A stretch of 64,000 nt of DNA, taken from the NCBI GenBank assembly GCA_041397825.1, contig JAWKVX010000002.1, positions 62,001 through 126,000 on the forward strand. Reading direction: 5' to 3'. A model generated the notes under the pieces. The model was not told where the DNA came from. It saw only the letters and a list, made by a program, of their open reading frames with translations, and did no database searches. Positions within the stretch are counted from its first letter, which is position 1; every line of letters begins with the position of its first letter. This document shows positions 51,771 to 60,854 of the stretch, piece after piece. Origin of the DNA: JANNSX01 sp041397825. GTDB taxonomy: Bacteria; Pseudomonadota; Alphaproteobacteria; Rhizobiales; Hyphomicrobiaceae. A program made the translations under genes and the position numbers.

Positions 51771-52016
51771 TCAGCTCTCGGCCTGCTCGGCCGCGGCCGC
51801 TGGACGGCGGCGCGCCTTGCGTGAGCCTGGCATCCACTGCTTCACGCGCTTGATATCTGGATCCGACAGCACCATGGTGCCGCGGGCCTTGCGGACGAAT
51901 TTGGCGGTCCGCTTGATCATGCCGTGGCGCTTGCCGGCGGCCTGGGCCTTGACCTTACCGGTGCCGGTTACCTTGAAGCGCTTCTTGACGCTCGATTTCG
52001 TCTTCAACTTGGGCAT
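51771..52016 (-). CDS. rpmI: 50S ribosomal protein L35
   Basis: 81-residue ribosomal protein. MPKLKTKSSVKKRFKVTGTG and KRHGMIKRTAKFVRKARGT are the family core. An Ala/Glu-rich tail makes it about 15 residues longer than the usual 65. AAGGAG lies nine bases upstream of the ATG. infC, often the gene before it, is not found upstream. Confidence 0.97.
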   Translation of the reverse strand: MPKLKTKSSVKKRFKVTGTGKVKAQAAGKRHGMIKRTAKFVRKARGTMVLSDPDIKRVKQWMPGSRKARRRPAAAAEQAES

Positions 52017-52611
52017 TTGGCTCGTTCTCCTTGTCGTTGGGCCAAATGGGGTCGCGTCCCACCCATTTCGGTCGATGCCTCAAGGGCTTGAGCGAGAGGG
52101 ACGGTGGCCCGGCCACGTGTTGCCTGAGCAATCGAAAACCGCCACGGCATGCCCCGCCGGGCGGTTTCACGAGCTGGTTGTACAGCGAGTGTGGGCCCGC
52201 CGCAAGCGCGAGTGACGGACTGGACGAGCCCAAAGCTCATGTCAGCGGTCGCCGAACGGGCTTTGCGATCGATGAGGCCACGCGGGGACAGGAATCTCAC
52301 CCTCTCCGGGACCGGGTGCATACCCTGCCGCACGGCGCGCGCGTGACGCCCCGTCCGGCAGACGCGGTGTCCTCCCGCACTGTCGTGACGCCTCGCGAGC
52401 AACGCCCTCGCCGGGGGACCGCGACGAGTATCCGCGAGGTTGCTTGGAGCGGGGACAAGTTCTTTTGCGGGGCGCGCTTGGCGGAGCGAGGGGACGTTGA
52501 CCGTCTGCTCAGGCCGGCACTATCGCGTTTTCCGGGCCATGGCAGAGATGCGCCCGATACCGACCGTCAGCCGACTTGTTCCGTGAGGCCAATCGCAGAC
52601 TCAAGGACAAC
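52017..52611. other. 595-bp region without a supported gene
   Basis: Open frames exist on both strands but read as compositionally biased shadows with no recognisable motif or ribosome site. The part near rpmI should hold its promoter and leader. A hairpin lies at 52136-52167. No tRNA-like fold was found by eye. Confidence 0.5.
52136..52167 (-). terminator. Terminator- or attenuator-like hairpin upstream of rpmI
   Basis: AAACCGCC (52136-52143) and GGCGGTTT (52160-52167) form an 8-bp stem. Read on the minus strand it ends in GGCGGTTTTCG, a short T-run. It lies about 120 bp before rpmI, so it could attenuate the operon or end an unseen upstream transcript. Confidence 0.45.
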
Positions 52612-53268
52612 CTACAGATATGTAACGGTTGGCTTGCTTTCGGCAAAGTCGCTGGCAGGTCCTTCAATGAGTCTCGTCAAGCGAAACGGTTGCCCGTTCG
52701 ATCCACAAACTCTGTGTGCTATCGAATACAGAGATCGCGAAACTCCATCGACGGTCCGGTTTCCGGGCGCCAAACTCGGCGCCGCGTTGATGTGGACCGG
52801 GCGGCTAAAGAAGGCGTCAAGTCCGCCCTCGCTGCGAGCTTCGTCAATTTGCCCTTGAATGTACGGTTCCGGCGCGAAGCGCTCCATTCGAATGCCCGCT
52901 AGCTCCGTTTGCCCAACCCGGAGCGTGAAAGCTATGGACTGCGATAGCAGCACGAACCTGTGCTTTTCGTCGAACAACATCAAATGCTCAGGAGACGACT
53001 GCACGAAAGCGAGGATGGCAGCGTCCGGCGGAGGCGGAATGGTCGCAGCAACCTCCCGCTGCATCCACGGTTGCGGCAGGCCTTGTCCCGCTTCCCATCG
53101 CACGATCGTCTTGGTGGAGACACCCCACCTCTCGGCTAGCTGTTCTTGCGTGATTGAATGGTGTTTACGAAAGGCGCAAAGCTGCGCGCGCGAATCGAAC
53201 ACGGGACCCCCATAGATATCCCTTGTTGTCAAGGACAACCGCGTGTCCTTTTTCTTCTTTGGAATCAT
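52612..53268 (-). CDS. HTH (XRE-like) regulator with PAS-like domain
   Basis: 218-residue putative transcription factor. An XRE-type helix-turn-helix lies near 25-70 (FRKHHSITQEQLAERWGV; STKTIVRWEAGQGLP). It is followed by a region (about 88-150) resembling a short PAS sensor fold (PEHLMLFDEKHRFVLLSQSI). The C terminus is unassigned. The start was placed at ATG 53268; an in-frame start further up (53376) would add a basic leader and overlap the divergent small gene. The gene is less GC-rich than its surroundings, which hints at lateral acquisition. Targets unknown. Confidence 0.7.
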   Translation of the reverse strand: MIPKKKKDTRLSLTTRDIYGGPVFDSRAQLCAFRKHHSITQEQLAERWGVSTKTIVRWEAGQGLPQPWMQREVAATIPPPPDAAILAFVQSSPEHLMLFDEKHRFVLLSQSIAFTLRVGQTELAGIRMERFAPEPYIQGQIDEARSEGGLDAFFSRPVHINAAPSLAPGNRTVDGVSRSLYSIAHRVCGSNGQPFRLTRLIEGPASDFAESKPTVTYL

Positions 53269-53314
53269 GGCAATAATCAGGGGCGATGTCAACTTCAGTC
53301 TACGGGATGAATCT

Positions 53315-53470
53315 ATGTCCGAATACGTTATACTCGGTGTCTTAGGCGCTCTAGGAGTAATTTTTTGTGGAATCATTGCGACCGCGTATGTCTCGGGATT
53401 GGCGCGAGATCACGATCGTGATCACATTAGAGAGTTGTCGGCAATTTTCGACAGTGACGTCGAGCAATAG
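53315..53470 (+). CDS. Small single-pass membrane protein (putative)
   Basis: 51 residues: a hydrophobic segment (YVILGVLGALGVIFCGIIAT, about 4-23) followed by a charged cytoplasmic-type tail (DHDRDHIRELSAIFDSD). The ATG at 53315 follows a weak GGGATG. It is divergent from the HTH regulator gene. Length and biased composition leave open that it is a chance frame. Confidence 0.4.
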   Translation: MSEYVILGVLGALGVIFCGIIATAYVSGLARDHDRDHIRELSAIFDSDVEQ

Positions 53471-53781
53471 ACGAGGAGCGAATGTCATTTGTGCCGGCGC
53501 AACTCACTGATGGTGTTTGTCAATCAGGTCTCCTACGCACAGCAAGATAACCTCTCGACGGAGTAGGCCTTGATGCAACGGGGACGCATGTGATCGGCGT
53601 CTTCGAAATTCAGCCGGCCCTTGCCGAAGCCAGACATGACTTTTTTGCTTTGCGGCGCCAGGGGTCTCGACTGAGTCGGAACAGTTAGAAAGGTGGCGTT
53701 TCAATAAATAGTGAAGCTCATTTACGAAGCATCTTCGTCGGGTAATAATCTGGTTAGAAAAATCACTTACTACAATGTCTT
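53471..53781. other. 311-bp AT-richer gap
   Basis: No gene, repeat or clear promoter seen. It is visibly less GC-rich than the chromosome around it and joins the HTH patch to the M20 peptidase gene. Confidence 0.5.
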
Positions 53782-55053
53782 CTATTGCATAGAAGTATCC
53801 ATCTCACCTCTCGTCATATATGCATAGGCCGCCAGCACATGCGTGCGGACGATGTGTAGATACTCCTCCACGTCGACATGCTCGTCGTGCGACCCCATGC
53901 CATGCGGATACGGGCCGTAGACGCAGGTCGGGATATTGCGGTAGCGCCAGAGGCGCGCGTCGGTGCCACCGAGGCTGACGATCGGCTGAGGCCGGAAGCC
54001 GCGCAAGGTGTTCACCGTCTCCTGCACGATCTCGATGATGTCGCAGTTGGGATCGACCCAGGACGGGAGATTGCAGTTCGTCTCCGTCATCGTCGCCTCG
54101 GGGAAGTCCTTCAGAATCTTCTCGACCTCGGCGAGAACGCGCTCGCGGCTGACGCCGACGGGGAGGCGAATGTCCGCCTCGAAGGTGGCGCTGGACGGGA
54201 TCATGTTGGTCTTCACGCCACCCGCCATGGTGCCGATGTTGAGGGTCACCTTGTCGACGATGGCTCCCGCGCCCGGGCCCATCGCCGCGTCCATGGTCTG
54301 GCGGCCCGCATCGATGGCCCGCATGATGTTGCCGGAGACCTCCGGCTTGATGTCGCCGAGCGTCTCGAGCCGGGTCGCGAGCGCCATGGCGACCTTGGTC
54401 GCGCTCTTGGTGGCATGCGTGTAGGCGCCGTGGGCGCCGGGCGCGCGCACCGTGAACGCGAGCCAGAGCGGCCCCTTCTCGCCGAAGCGAACGCTGTTGG
54501 GACCCGAGGGCTCGCCGTTGAGCAGCGCGTCGCCGTGCACCTCCGGGTGATGCTCCATCAGATAGCGCGCACCGTGGGGGCCGAAGGTCTCCTCGTCGGA
54601 GACGGCGGTGAGCGTCAGGCGGCCCTTGAGCTTGTCCTTGAGGCGGGAGAGGTAGGTGTAGGTCCAGATGGAGGCCGCTGTGCCGCACTTCATGTCGGCG
54701 ACGCCGCGGCCATAGATCCTGCCGTCGGTGAGCTCTCCGCCCCACGGGTCCTTCGTCCAGCCGAGGCCGTCGTCGGCCACCGGGAACACGTCGATATGGC
54801 CGTTGAGGACGAGGTGCTTGCCGGGCCTGCCCGACTCGAAGGTCGCGACGATGTTGGGCATCTCGGGGTGCGGTGCGATCGTGCGATAGGGCAGGTGGTG
54901 ACGGTCGAGATGCGCCGTCACGAAGTCGGCGGTCGAGCGCGTGTCGCCCGGCGGATTCGGGCCCTTGCAGCGCACGAAGGCGCGGAGGAATTCGATCAGC
55001 GTCTCGCGGTCGGCCTCGATCCAGTCCAACAATTGCTGACGTGTCGCGTCCAT
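53782..55053 (-). CDS. M20 family ArgE/DapE-like deacylase
   Basis: 423-residue dizinc peptidase-family enzyme that removes an acyl group from an N-acylated amino acid. HLVLNGHIDVFP holds the first zinc His and Asp, VADMKCGTAASIWTY the bridging Asp region, and AVSDEETFGPHG the catalytic Glu-Glu. GTMAGGVKTNMIPSSATFEADIR marks the dimerisation domain, and GMGSHDEHVDVEEY the last zinc His. ATG 55053 is preceded by AGGGGAG. The frame stays open far upstream only because it lies antisense to the SulP gene. It is divergent from that gene. Confidence 0.93.
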   Translation of the reverse strand: MDATRQQLLDWIEADRETLIEFLRAFVRCKGPNPPGDTRSTADFVTAHLDRHHLPYRTIAPHPEMPNIVATFESGRPGKHLVLNGHIDVFPVADDGLGWTKDPWGGELTDGRIYGRGVADMKCGTAASIWTYTYLSRLKDKLKGRLTLTAVSDEETFGPHGARYLMEHHPEVHGDALLNGEPSGPNSVRFGEKGPLWLAFTVRAPGAHGAYTHATKSATKVAMALATRLETLGDIKPEVSGNIMRAIDAGRQTMDAAMGPGAGAIVDKVTLNIGTMAGGVKTNMIPSSATFEADIRLPVGVSRERVLAEVEKILKDFPEATMTETNCNLPSWVDPNCDIIEIVQETVNTLRGFRPQPIVSLGGTDARLWRYRNIPTCVYGPYPHGMGSHDEHVDVEEYLHIVRTHVLAAYAYMTRGEMDTSMQ

Positions 55054-55254
55054 CGCCGGCTCCCCTGTGCTCGTGACCACGATCCTACAGCATCGCGCAA
55101 CGAAAAAGCACCGACGGTTGCCGCATCCGGGTCCGGCGCGGGGTGCATGCAACTCGCCGGATCGCCCCCGCGACGCTGCACCCGCGTGCAATTCGCGGCC
55201 GGCGGCGGCATGATCGGCGGATCGTCGCGCCGCTGATCGGGGCCTCACTGATCC

Positions 55255-56970
55255 ATGACCGCTCCTTCCTTTTCGTACGACCAAGGGCCGTCGTTCGTCG
55301 AGCTGTTCACACCCAAGCTCGTCACCGTGCTGCGGGAAGGCTACCGCTTGCACCATCTCCGCTCCGACGCGATGGCCGGCCTCACCGTGGCCATCGTTGC
55401 GCTGCCGCTGTCGATGGCCATCGCCATCGCCTCGCACGCGAGCCCCGCGCAGGGTCTCTACACGGCCATCTTCGGCGGCTTTCTCGTCTCCGCCCTGGGC
55501 GGCAGTCGCTTCCAGATCGGCGGCCCGGCGGGCGCTTTCATCGTGCTCGTCGGTGCGACCGTGCAGGCGCACGGGATGCATGGGCTGATTCTGGCGACGC
55601 TCATGTCCGGCGTGCTGCTGACGCTCGTCGGCTTCCTGAAGCTCGGTACCTACATCAAGTTCATACCCTATCCGGTGACTGTCGGTTTTACGGCCGGCAT
55701 CGCCGCAATCATCTTCGCGAGCCAGATCAAGGAGCTGTTGGGGCTCTCGCTGGCCGTGCCGGAGCCCGGCCCGCTCGCCGAGAAGCTGCCAGTGCTCTGG
55801 CAGAGCCTGCCGACGCTCGATCCCGTGACGCTGGCCATCTCGCTCGGGAGCATTCTCGTCATCGTCGGTCTGAAGCATCTGAGGCCGCACTGGCCGGGCA
55901 TGCTGATCGCCGTCGCGGGAGCGGCCGCAGCGACGACCCTGCTCGGTCTCGATGTCGCGACGATCGGCACGCGGTTCGGCGGCATCCCCTCCTCGATCCC
56001 GATGCCGGAACTGCCGGCGCTCAGTCTGGCGAAGGTCCAGGAGGTCTTGCCGGCGGCACTGGCCTTCACGCTCCTGGGCTCGATCGAAAGCCTGCTGTCG
56101 GCGGTGGTCGCCGACGGCATGACCGGCCGCCGTCACCGATCGAATTGTGAGTTGGTGGCCCAGGGCGTCGCCAATGTCGGCTCGAGCCTGTTCGGCGGCT
56201 TCTGTGTCACCGGCACGATCGCCCGGACGGCGACGAACGTGCGTGCGGGCGCGCATGGCCCGGTCTCGGGCATGCTGCACGCCGTCTGTCTGTTGCTGTT
56301 CGTGCTCATCGCCGCGCCGCTCGCCAGCTACATCCCGCTCGCCTGCCTCGCCGGCGTACTGGCCGTGGTGTCTTGGAACATGGTCGAGAAGCAGGCTGTG
56401 GCGACATTGCTCAGCGCCTCGCGTGGCGATGCGGCTGTGCTTACCGTCACGTTCCTGCTCACCATCTTCCGCGATCTGACCGAGGCGATCGTCATCGGCT
56501 TCGCGCTGGGCTCGGTGCTGTTCATTCACCGCATGTCGAAAGCGGCGACGATCGAGCATCACGCGCCACTGGTCGAGGAGGACAAGGCCGATGATACCGA
56601 TGGCGGCCGCCGTCCCTATGACGAGACGCGGGCGAGCAATCCCGATGTCGTGGTCTACCGGATCTCGGGCGCCTTCTTCTTCGGCGCCGCCGCATCGATC
56701 GGCGCCGTGCTGGACCGTATCGCCGATACCCATCGCGTCCTGGTCGTCGACTTCGCAGCCGTGCCTTTCCTCGATTCGACGGCGGCCCGCACGATCGAAG
56801 GCATCGCCCACAAGGCCGCCAGGAAGGGGGTTCGGGTCATCCTGTCGGGGACCTCTGAGGAACTGCGCAAGGCCTTCGCCGCGCACGGTTTGCGGCCGCC
56901 CGTGGTTGCCTTCGCGCCAACCATCGATGCCGCGCGTGCCGAGGCCCAGAAATCGCTGTCAACCGCCTAG
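55255..56970 (+). CDS. SulP family anion transporter with STAS domain
   Basis: 571-residue inner-membrane transporter of sulfate, bicarbonate or dicarboxylates. The transmembrane core begins at AGLTVAIVALPLSMAIAI and includes LGGSRFQIGGPAGAFIV and IPYPVTVGFTAGIAAI, the usual SulP core motifs, with about 12-14 helices to residue ~430. A STAS domain (about 455-565) follows: VVYRISGAFFFGAA, then VVDFAAVPFLDSTAART with the conserved Asp-Ser. The substrate cannot be fixed from sequence. Its end overlaps the stop of the convergent TetR gene by 12 bp. Ribosome site weak. Confidence 0.93.
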   Translation: MTAPSFSYDQGPSFVELFTPKLVTVLREGYRLHHLRSDAMAGLTVAIVALPLSMAIAIASHASPAQGLYTAIFGGFLVSALGGSRFQIGGPAGAFIVLVGATVQAHGMHGLILATLMSGVLLTLVGFLKLGTYIKFIPYPVTVGFTAGIAAIIFASQIKELLGLSLAVPEPGPLAEKLPVLWQSLPTLDPVTLAISLGSILVIVGLKHLRPHWPGMLIAVAGAAAATTLLGLDVATIGTRFGGIPSSIPMPELPALSLAKVQEVLPAALAFTLLGSIESLLSAVVADGMTGRRHRSNCELVAQGVANVGSSLFGGFCVTGTIARTATNVRAGAHGPVSGMLHAVCLLLFVLIAAPLASYIPLACLAGVLAVVSWNMVEKQAVATLLSASRGDAAVLTVTFLLTIFRDLTEAIVIGFALGSVLFIHRMSKAATIEHHAPLVEEDKADDTDGGRRPYDETRASNPDVVVYRISGAFFFGAAASIGAVLDRIADTHRVLVVDFAAVPFLDSTAARTIEGIAHKAARKGVRVILSGTSEELRKAFAAHGLRPPVVAFAPTIDAARAEAQKSLSTA

Positions 56971-57579
56971 GACGGCATTGATCCATGCGTTGGCGAGGGC
57001 AATTCCCTCCGTCGGTGTGAAGGTGCTCGGATTGAGGCAGGACTCCAACCAGAGGCCATCGAGCATGGCGGTGAGGCCGATGGCAGCGAGGTGGGCTGCC
57101 GCAGGATCGCGCTCGGCCTCCCGAAGCGCGTCGCCGATCAGGCCTTCGATCAGATCGAGGGACGCGGCATAGGTCGCCTCGCGCACGTCACGGATCTCCC
57201 GCGTGTGCCGTGACAAGCTCCAGAACACGACCCAGATGTGCAGGATGTCTGGGTTGAGGTTGGGTGCTGCAAAGAAGGCATTGATGTAGTGATCGAGCCG
57301 CTGGCGGGCGGTGGCCGCTGCAGGCGCGGCCTTGACCGCATCCACCAGTGTTTGCGCCAACCGCTCGTGCAGCATCCGATAAGCCTCGGCGACGAGGGCG
57401 GTCTTGCTCGGGAAGTGGTGGTTGATGAGGCCGACCGAAACTCCCGCCTCCTCGCTGATGCGGCGGATCGAAAGTCCCTCGTGCCCCTGCCGGGCGAGGC
57501 AGACGAGGGTTGCTTCGATGAGGGCGTGTCGGCGATCGGCCGGCAGCTGCCGCTCGAACGTACGCCGCCCCTTCGTCAT
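56959..57579 (-). CDS. TetR family regulator (BetI-like)
   Basis: 206-residue repressor. The N-terminal HTH is complete: LSIRRISEEAGVSVGLINHHF with FPSKTALVAEAY after it. The C-terminal ligand domain (from about 80) resembles BetI-type regulators (NPDILHIWVVFWSLSRHT). It is divergent from the aminotransferase gene at 57694, and a perfect 10-bp inverted repeat lies between them, so it very likely controls that gene and itself. The ligand is probably a substrate of the downstream transporter/catabolic set. Confidence 0.92.
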   Translation of the reverse strand: MTKGRRTFERQLPADRRHALIEATLVCLARQGHEGLSIRRISEEAGVSVGLINHHFPSKTALVAEAYRMLHERLAQTLVDAVKAAPAAATARQRLDHYINAFFAAPNLNPDILHIWVVFWSLSRHTREIRDVREATYAASLDLIEGLIGDALREAERDPAAAHLAAIGLTAMLDGLWLESCLNPSTFTPTEGIALANAWINAVLGG

Positions 57580-57640
57580 GCGTGCCGTCCCATGAAATCG
57601 TGCCTTGCCCTGAACGTGAGATGCGTGCTAGATCATAAAT

Positions 57641-57664
57641 CAAATTGAACAATCGTTCAATTTG
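57641..57664. promoter_or_regulatory. TetR-type operator
   Basis: CAAATTGAAC-AATC-GTTCAATTTG: perfect 10-bp inverted repeat with 4-base spacer, between the tetR-type gene (start 57579) and the aminotransferase gene (start 57694). Size and symmetry fit a TetR/BetI operator. Confidence 0.8.
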
Positions 57665-57693
57665 TTGGGCTACCCACTGTTGGAGCCGTTCTC

Positions 57694-58893
57694 ATGCGCT
57701 ACTCAGCCCTGGTCGAGCGTATCGCCGGTGAGGCGACCGACGCCTGGGAGCTGCATTTCGTGGCGAGTGTCGACAAGCGGAAGGGCAAGGACGTCATCGT
57801 TCTGACGATCGGCGATCCGGATTTTGCGACGCCCGCTCGCTTCACCGAGGCGGGGATTGCCGCGCTCCGCGCCGGCGACACGCACTATTCGGATATGGAG
57901 GGGCGGCCGAAGCTCCGAATCGCGATCGCCGAGCGCTTCAACCGGGGGACTGGCGTCGCGGTCGACGCGGACAACGTCATCGTCACGGCCGGGGCGCAGA
58001 ACGCGCTCTACGCGGCGGCGAGATGCATCGCCGAGACTGGCGACGAGATCATTGCTCTCGATCCTACCTATGTGACCTATGACGCCGTCATCCGCGGCAC
58101 CGGCGCCCGGATCGTGCAGTCGCCGCAGCCGGCGGCCACCGGTTTCCGTGTCGATCTTGCGGCGCTCGAGCACCGGGTGACGCCGCGGACCCGTGCCATC
58201 TTCTATGCCTCGCCGAACAATCCGACCGGTGCCACGATGGGGCAAGACGAGCTCGAGGGGATTGCCCGGGTCGCCAAGGACAATGATCTCTGGGTCATCG
58301 CCGACGAGGTCTATGCGGATCTGACCTTCGAGCGACCGCACATCTCGATAGCGTCACTTCCCGGCATGACCGAGCGGACGGTGACGATCTCGAGCCTGTC
58401 GAAATCGCACGCCATGACGGGTTGGCGCTCGGGCTGGGCGATCGGTCCGAAAGCCCTTATTCATCACATGACCAACCTCGCCATCTCGATGCACTACGGT
58501 TTACCCGGCTTCATCCAGGAAGCGGCCTTTGTGGCGCTGACCGAAGGCGATGCCGAGGTCGTGCGCATGCGCGAGATCTATCGCCGCCGGCGGGATCTGA
58601 TGCTTCGCGCGCTGACGGGCGTGCCGGGTCTGGTTTGTCACAAGCCCGAAGCTGGCATGTTCATGATGATCGACGTTTCCGGCACCGGGCTGTCCGCCAA
58701 GGACTTCGCCTGGAGGCTCTATGAGACGACCGGTGTCGCGACGTTGGATGCGGGTCCGTTCGGACCGAGCGCCAAGGGCTTCCTGAGGGTTGCCTTCACC
58801 ATCTCGGAGGCCGAGCTCGCGACCGCAGCTGAGAGGATTCGTCATTTTGCGGAAGGGCTTGCCGCAATGCACAAGGCAAGCGCATCGGCATGA
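57694..58893 (+). CDS. Class I/II PLP-dependent aminotransferase
   Basis: 399-residue fold type I aminotransferase of the aspartate-aminotransferase I-gamma group. VLTIGDPDFATPARF is the N-terminal arm, TAGAQNALYAAARC the phosphate loop, YASPNNPTGATMGQDEL carries the conserved Asn, and VIADEVYADLTFE the pyridine-binding Asp. SSLSKSHAMTGWRSGW contains the Schiff-base Lys and cofactor-binding Arg, and FLRVAFT the substrate-carboxylate Arg. It heads the TetR-controlled locus and is followed 96 bp later by the amino-acid ABC transporter genes, so it probably deaminates the imported compound. Confidence 0.93.
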   Translation: MRYSALVERIAGEATDAWELHFVASVDKRKGKDVIVLTIGDPDFATPARFTEAGIAALRAGDTHYSDMEGRPKLRIAIAERFNRGTGVAVDADNVIVTAGAQNALYAAARCIAETGDEIIALDPTYVTYDAVIRGTGARIVQSPQPAATGFRVDLAALEHRVTPRTRAIFYASPNNPTGATMGQDELEGIARVAKDNDLWVIADEVYADLTFERPHISIASLPGMTERTVTISSLSKSHAMTGWRSGWAIGPKALIHHMTNLAISMHYGLPGFIQEAAFVALTEGDAEVVRMREIYRRRRDLMLRALTGVPGLVCHKPEAGMFMMIDVSGTGLSAKDFAWRLYETTGVATLDAGPFGPSAKGFLRVAFTISEAELATAAERIRHFAEGLAAMHKASASA

Positions 58894-58989
58894 CCATGCC
58901 CGATTGTCACGGACGTGGTGTTCGATATAGTGACAGTCGAGAAAACGAGAGCCGGTTGAACCGGCCTTGGACGTGAGGGAAGGGAACGC

Positions 58990-59799
58990 ATGAACGACCA
59001 GGCCGCTGCCAGGGTCGGCCCATCGGCGCGACAGACCGAAGCTGTCGTCGTCCGCGACCTGCACAAGAGTTTCGGTCCGCTCGAGGTGCTGAAAGGCATC
59101 TCGCTCACGGCGCATGAGGGCGACGTCGTTTCGATCATCGGTGCATCGGGCTCAGGCAAGAGCACTTTCCTCCGATGCATCAATCTGCTCGAGCTGCCGT
59201 CGAGGGGCGAGATCGTCGTCAACGGCGAACCGATCAAGTTCAGACCGGGTCGCGACGGCAATATGATGCCGGCGGATATGCGTCAGGTCGAGCGTATGCG
59301 CACCCAGCTCTCGATGGTCTTTCAGAGCTTCAATCTCTGGCAGCACATGACGGTCTTGGGCAACGTCATCGAGGCGCCGGTGCACGTCCTCAAGGTGCCG
59401 AAGGCGGAGGCCATCGCGCGCGCCGAGCGGATTCTCAACCGTGTTGGTCTTTACGAGAAGAAGGACCAGTATCCGGCGTTCTTGTCGGGCGGCCAGCAGC
59501 AGCGGGCGGCCATTGCCCGGGCGCTCGCCATGGAGCCCAAGGTGCTTCTGTTCGACGAGCCGACCTCGGCGCTCGATCCGGAGCTGGTCGGCGAGGTGTT
59601 GAAGGTCATTCGTGATCTCGCCGAAGAAGGTCGGACCATGCTGCTCGTCACGCACGAGATGGCATTCGCGCGCGAGGTCTCAAGTCACACCATGTTCCTG
59701 CATCAGGGGCTGGTCGAGGAGGAGGGACCGCCAAAACAGATCTTTGCCAATCCGCGGAGTGAGCGTTTCCGGCAGTTCATCTCGTCGATCCACAAGTAG
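58990..59799 (+). CDS. Polar amino-acid ABC transporter ATP-binding protein
   Basis: 269-residue ATPase of the HisP/OccP/GlnQ class. Walker A is GASGSGKST, the signature LSGGQQQRAAIARAL, Walker B VLLFDEPTSALDPE and the switch His in LLVTHEMAF. The HisP-type insertion NMMPADMRQVERMRTQLSMV is longer than in GlnQ and points to the histidine/opine/arginine branch. AGGGAAGGG precedes the ATG. It is the first transporter gene of the set, followed by genes for a binding protein and two permeases. Import of a basic or opine-like compound is likely. Confidence 0.95.
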   Translation: MNDQAAARVGPSARQTEAVVVRDLHKSFGPLEVLKGISLTAHEGDVVSIIGASGSGKSTFLRCINLLELPSRGEIVVNGEPIKFRPGRDGNMMPADMRQVERMRTQLSMVFQSFNLWQHMTVLGNVIEAPVHVLKVPKAEAIARAERILNRVGLYEKKDQYPAFLSGGQQQRAAIARALAMEPKVLLFDEPTSALDPELVGEVLKVIRDLAEEGRTMLLVTHEMAFAREVSSHTMFLHQGLVEEEGPPKQIFANPRSERFRQFISSIHK

Positions 59800-59850
59800 G
59801 GGATCGTACCGAATTCCGCCTGCATTCGACCGTTTGCATGCGGGTGTGAA

Positions 59851-59902
59851 GGCTCCTAACGTGGGAGCCAATCCAGTCTGGATCGGCTGTCCCCCCGGAC
59901 AG
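59851..59902 (+). other. Two small hairpins between the ATPase and binding-protein genes
   Basis: GGCTCC / GGAGCC around a 7-base loop (59851-59869) and CTGTCC / GGACAG around CCCC (59887-59902). They may stabilise or process the transcript between the two genes. Confidence 0.4.
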
Positions 59903-59959
59903 CAAGCAGACTGGTGATTGTGGCAATGCGGACGAATGTCCGCGCAATGGGAGGTCTAT

Positions 59960-60757
59960 ATGAGAGTGTTCGTGAAAGCCGCCGCGGCCGCCGTGGTGGC
60001 CGTCGGGCTCGGTGCCGGCGCGGCGTCGGCTCAGGATGTCGTCAAATTCGGCGTTGCTGCCGAGCCGTATCCGCCCTTCTCCTCGCAGGATGCGTCCGGC
60101 AAGTGGGTCGGTTGGGAGATGGATCTTATGGATGCGGTCTGCGCCGAGGCACAGCTCAAATGCGAGCTCGTCGCCACCGCCTGGGACGGCATCATTCCGG
60201 CGCTGCTCGCCAAGAACATCGACGTCATCTGGTCGTCGATGTCGATCACCGACGAGCGCAAGCAGCAGATCGATTTCACCGACATGTACTACAACACGCC
60301 AACCGTGCTCGTCGGTGCGAAGAATGGCGACATGGACATCACGCCGGCGCATCTTTCGGGTAAGACGATCGGTGTCCAGGTGTCGACCACGCACTCTCGC
60401 TATGCCGAGAAGTTCTTCGCTCCGGCCGGCGCCACGGTGAAGACCTACCAGACGCTCGACGAGCACAACCAGGATCTGGCCGCCGGCCGCATCGACTATG
60501 TCCAAGGCGACGGCAGCGCCATGGATGCCTTCCTGCAATCCGATCAGGGCAAGGAATGCTGCGAGCTGAAGGGCCAGGTGCCGGATGATCCGGAGACGCT
60601 GGGCCTCGGTGTCGGTGGTGGCATCCGCAAGGAGGACTCCGAACTGCTCGGAAAGCTGAACGCGGCGATCCACGCGCTCGGCAAGTCGGGCAAGATCGAC
60701 GAAATCACGAACAAGTACCCCGAGCTCGTCGGCAAGATGATCACGCCGAAGGAGTAA
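59960..60757 (+). CDS. Polar amino-acid ABC transporter substrate-binding protein
   Basis: 265-residue periplasmic family 3 binding protein. A signal peptide (AAAAAVVAVGLGAGAASA) is followed by VKFGVAAEPYPPFSSQDASG and WVGWEMDLMDAVCAEA, the ligand-pocket start of the family; SSMSITDERKQQIDFT is the carboxylate-binding loop. An unusual vicinal Cys pair sits in GKECCELKG. GGGAGG precedes ATG 59960. A strong hairpin follows the gene, which is usual for keeping binding protein in excess over the permeases. Confidence 0.95.
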   Translation: MRVFVKAAAAAVVAVGLGAGAASAQDVVKFGVAAEPYPPFSSQDASGKWVGWEMDLMDAVCAEAQLKCELVATAWDGIIPALLAKNIDVIWSSMSITDERKQQIDFTDMYYNTPTVLVGAKNGDMDITPAHLSGKTIGVQVSTTHSRYAEKFFAPAGATVKTYQTLDEHNQDLAAGRIDYVQGDGSAMDAFLQSDQGKECCELKGQVPDDPETLGLGVGGGIRKEDSELLGKLNAAIHALGKSGKIDEITNKYPELVGKMITPKE

Positions 60758-60770
60758 ATCGTACCTTCTT

Positions 60771-60800
60771 CCCGCATCCCCGTACGCTCGGGGATGCGGG
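60771..60800 (+). terminator. Strong intercistronic hairpin
   Basis: Perfect 12-bp inverted repeat CCCGCATCCCCG / CGGGGATGCGGG with a 6-base loop. It lies between the binding-protein gene and the first permease gene, no T-run, so partial termination or mRNA stabilisation is likely. Confidence 0.75.
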
Positions 60801-60854
60801 CCTTCCCGATCGAGCCCCGTGCACTGGCCGCCGGGGTTTGTACCAAAAGATTGA

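Noticed and set aside
52031..52858. 275-codon plus-strand frame upstream of and overlapping the HTH regulator.
   Set aside because: Arg/Pro/Thr-rich with no motif, antisense to a recognisable HTH protein over part of its length.
55054..56886. Continuous minus-strand frame extending the M20 deacylase by about 610 codons.
   Set aside because: It lies antisense to the SulP gene, is full of His/Arg/Asp/Gly-rich low-complexity sequence and has no domain. The deacylase has its own start and ribosome site at 55053.
58905..58935. TGTCAC...GTGACA dyad upstream of the ABC ATPase gene as an operator.
   Set aside because: Only 6-7 bp per arm and a 19-base spacer; not strong enough against chance.
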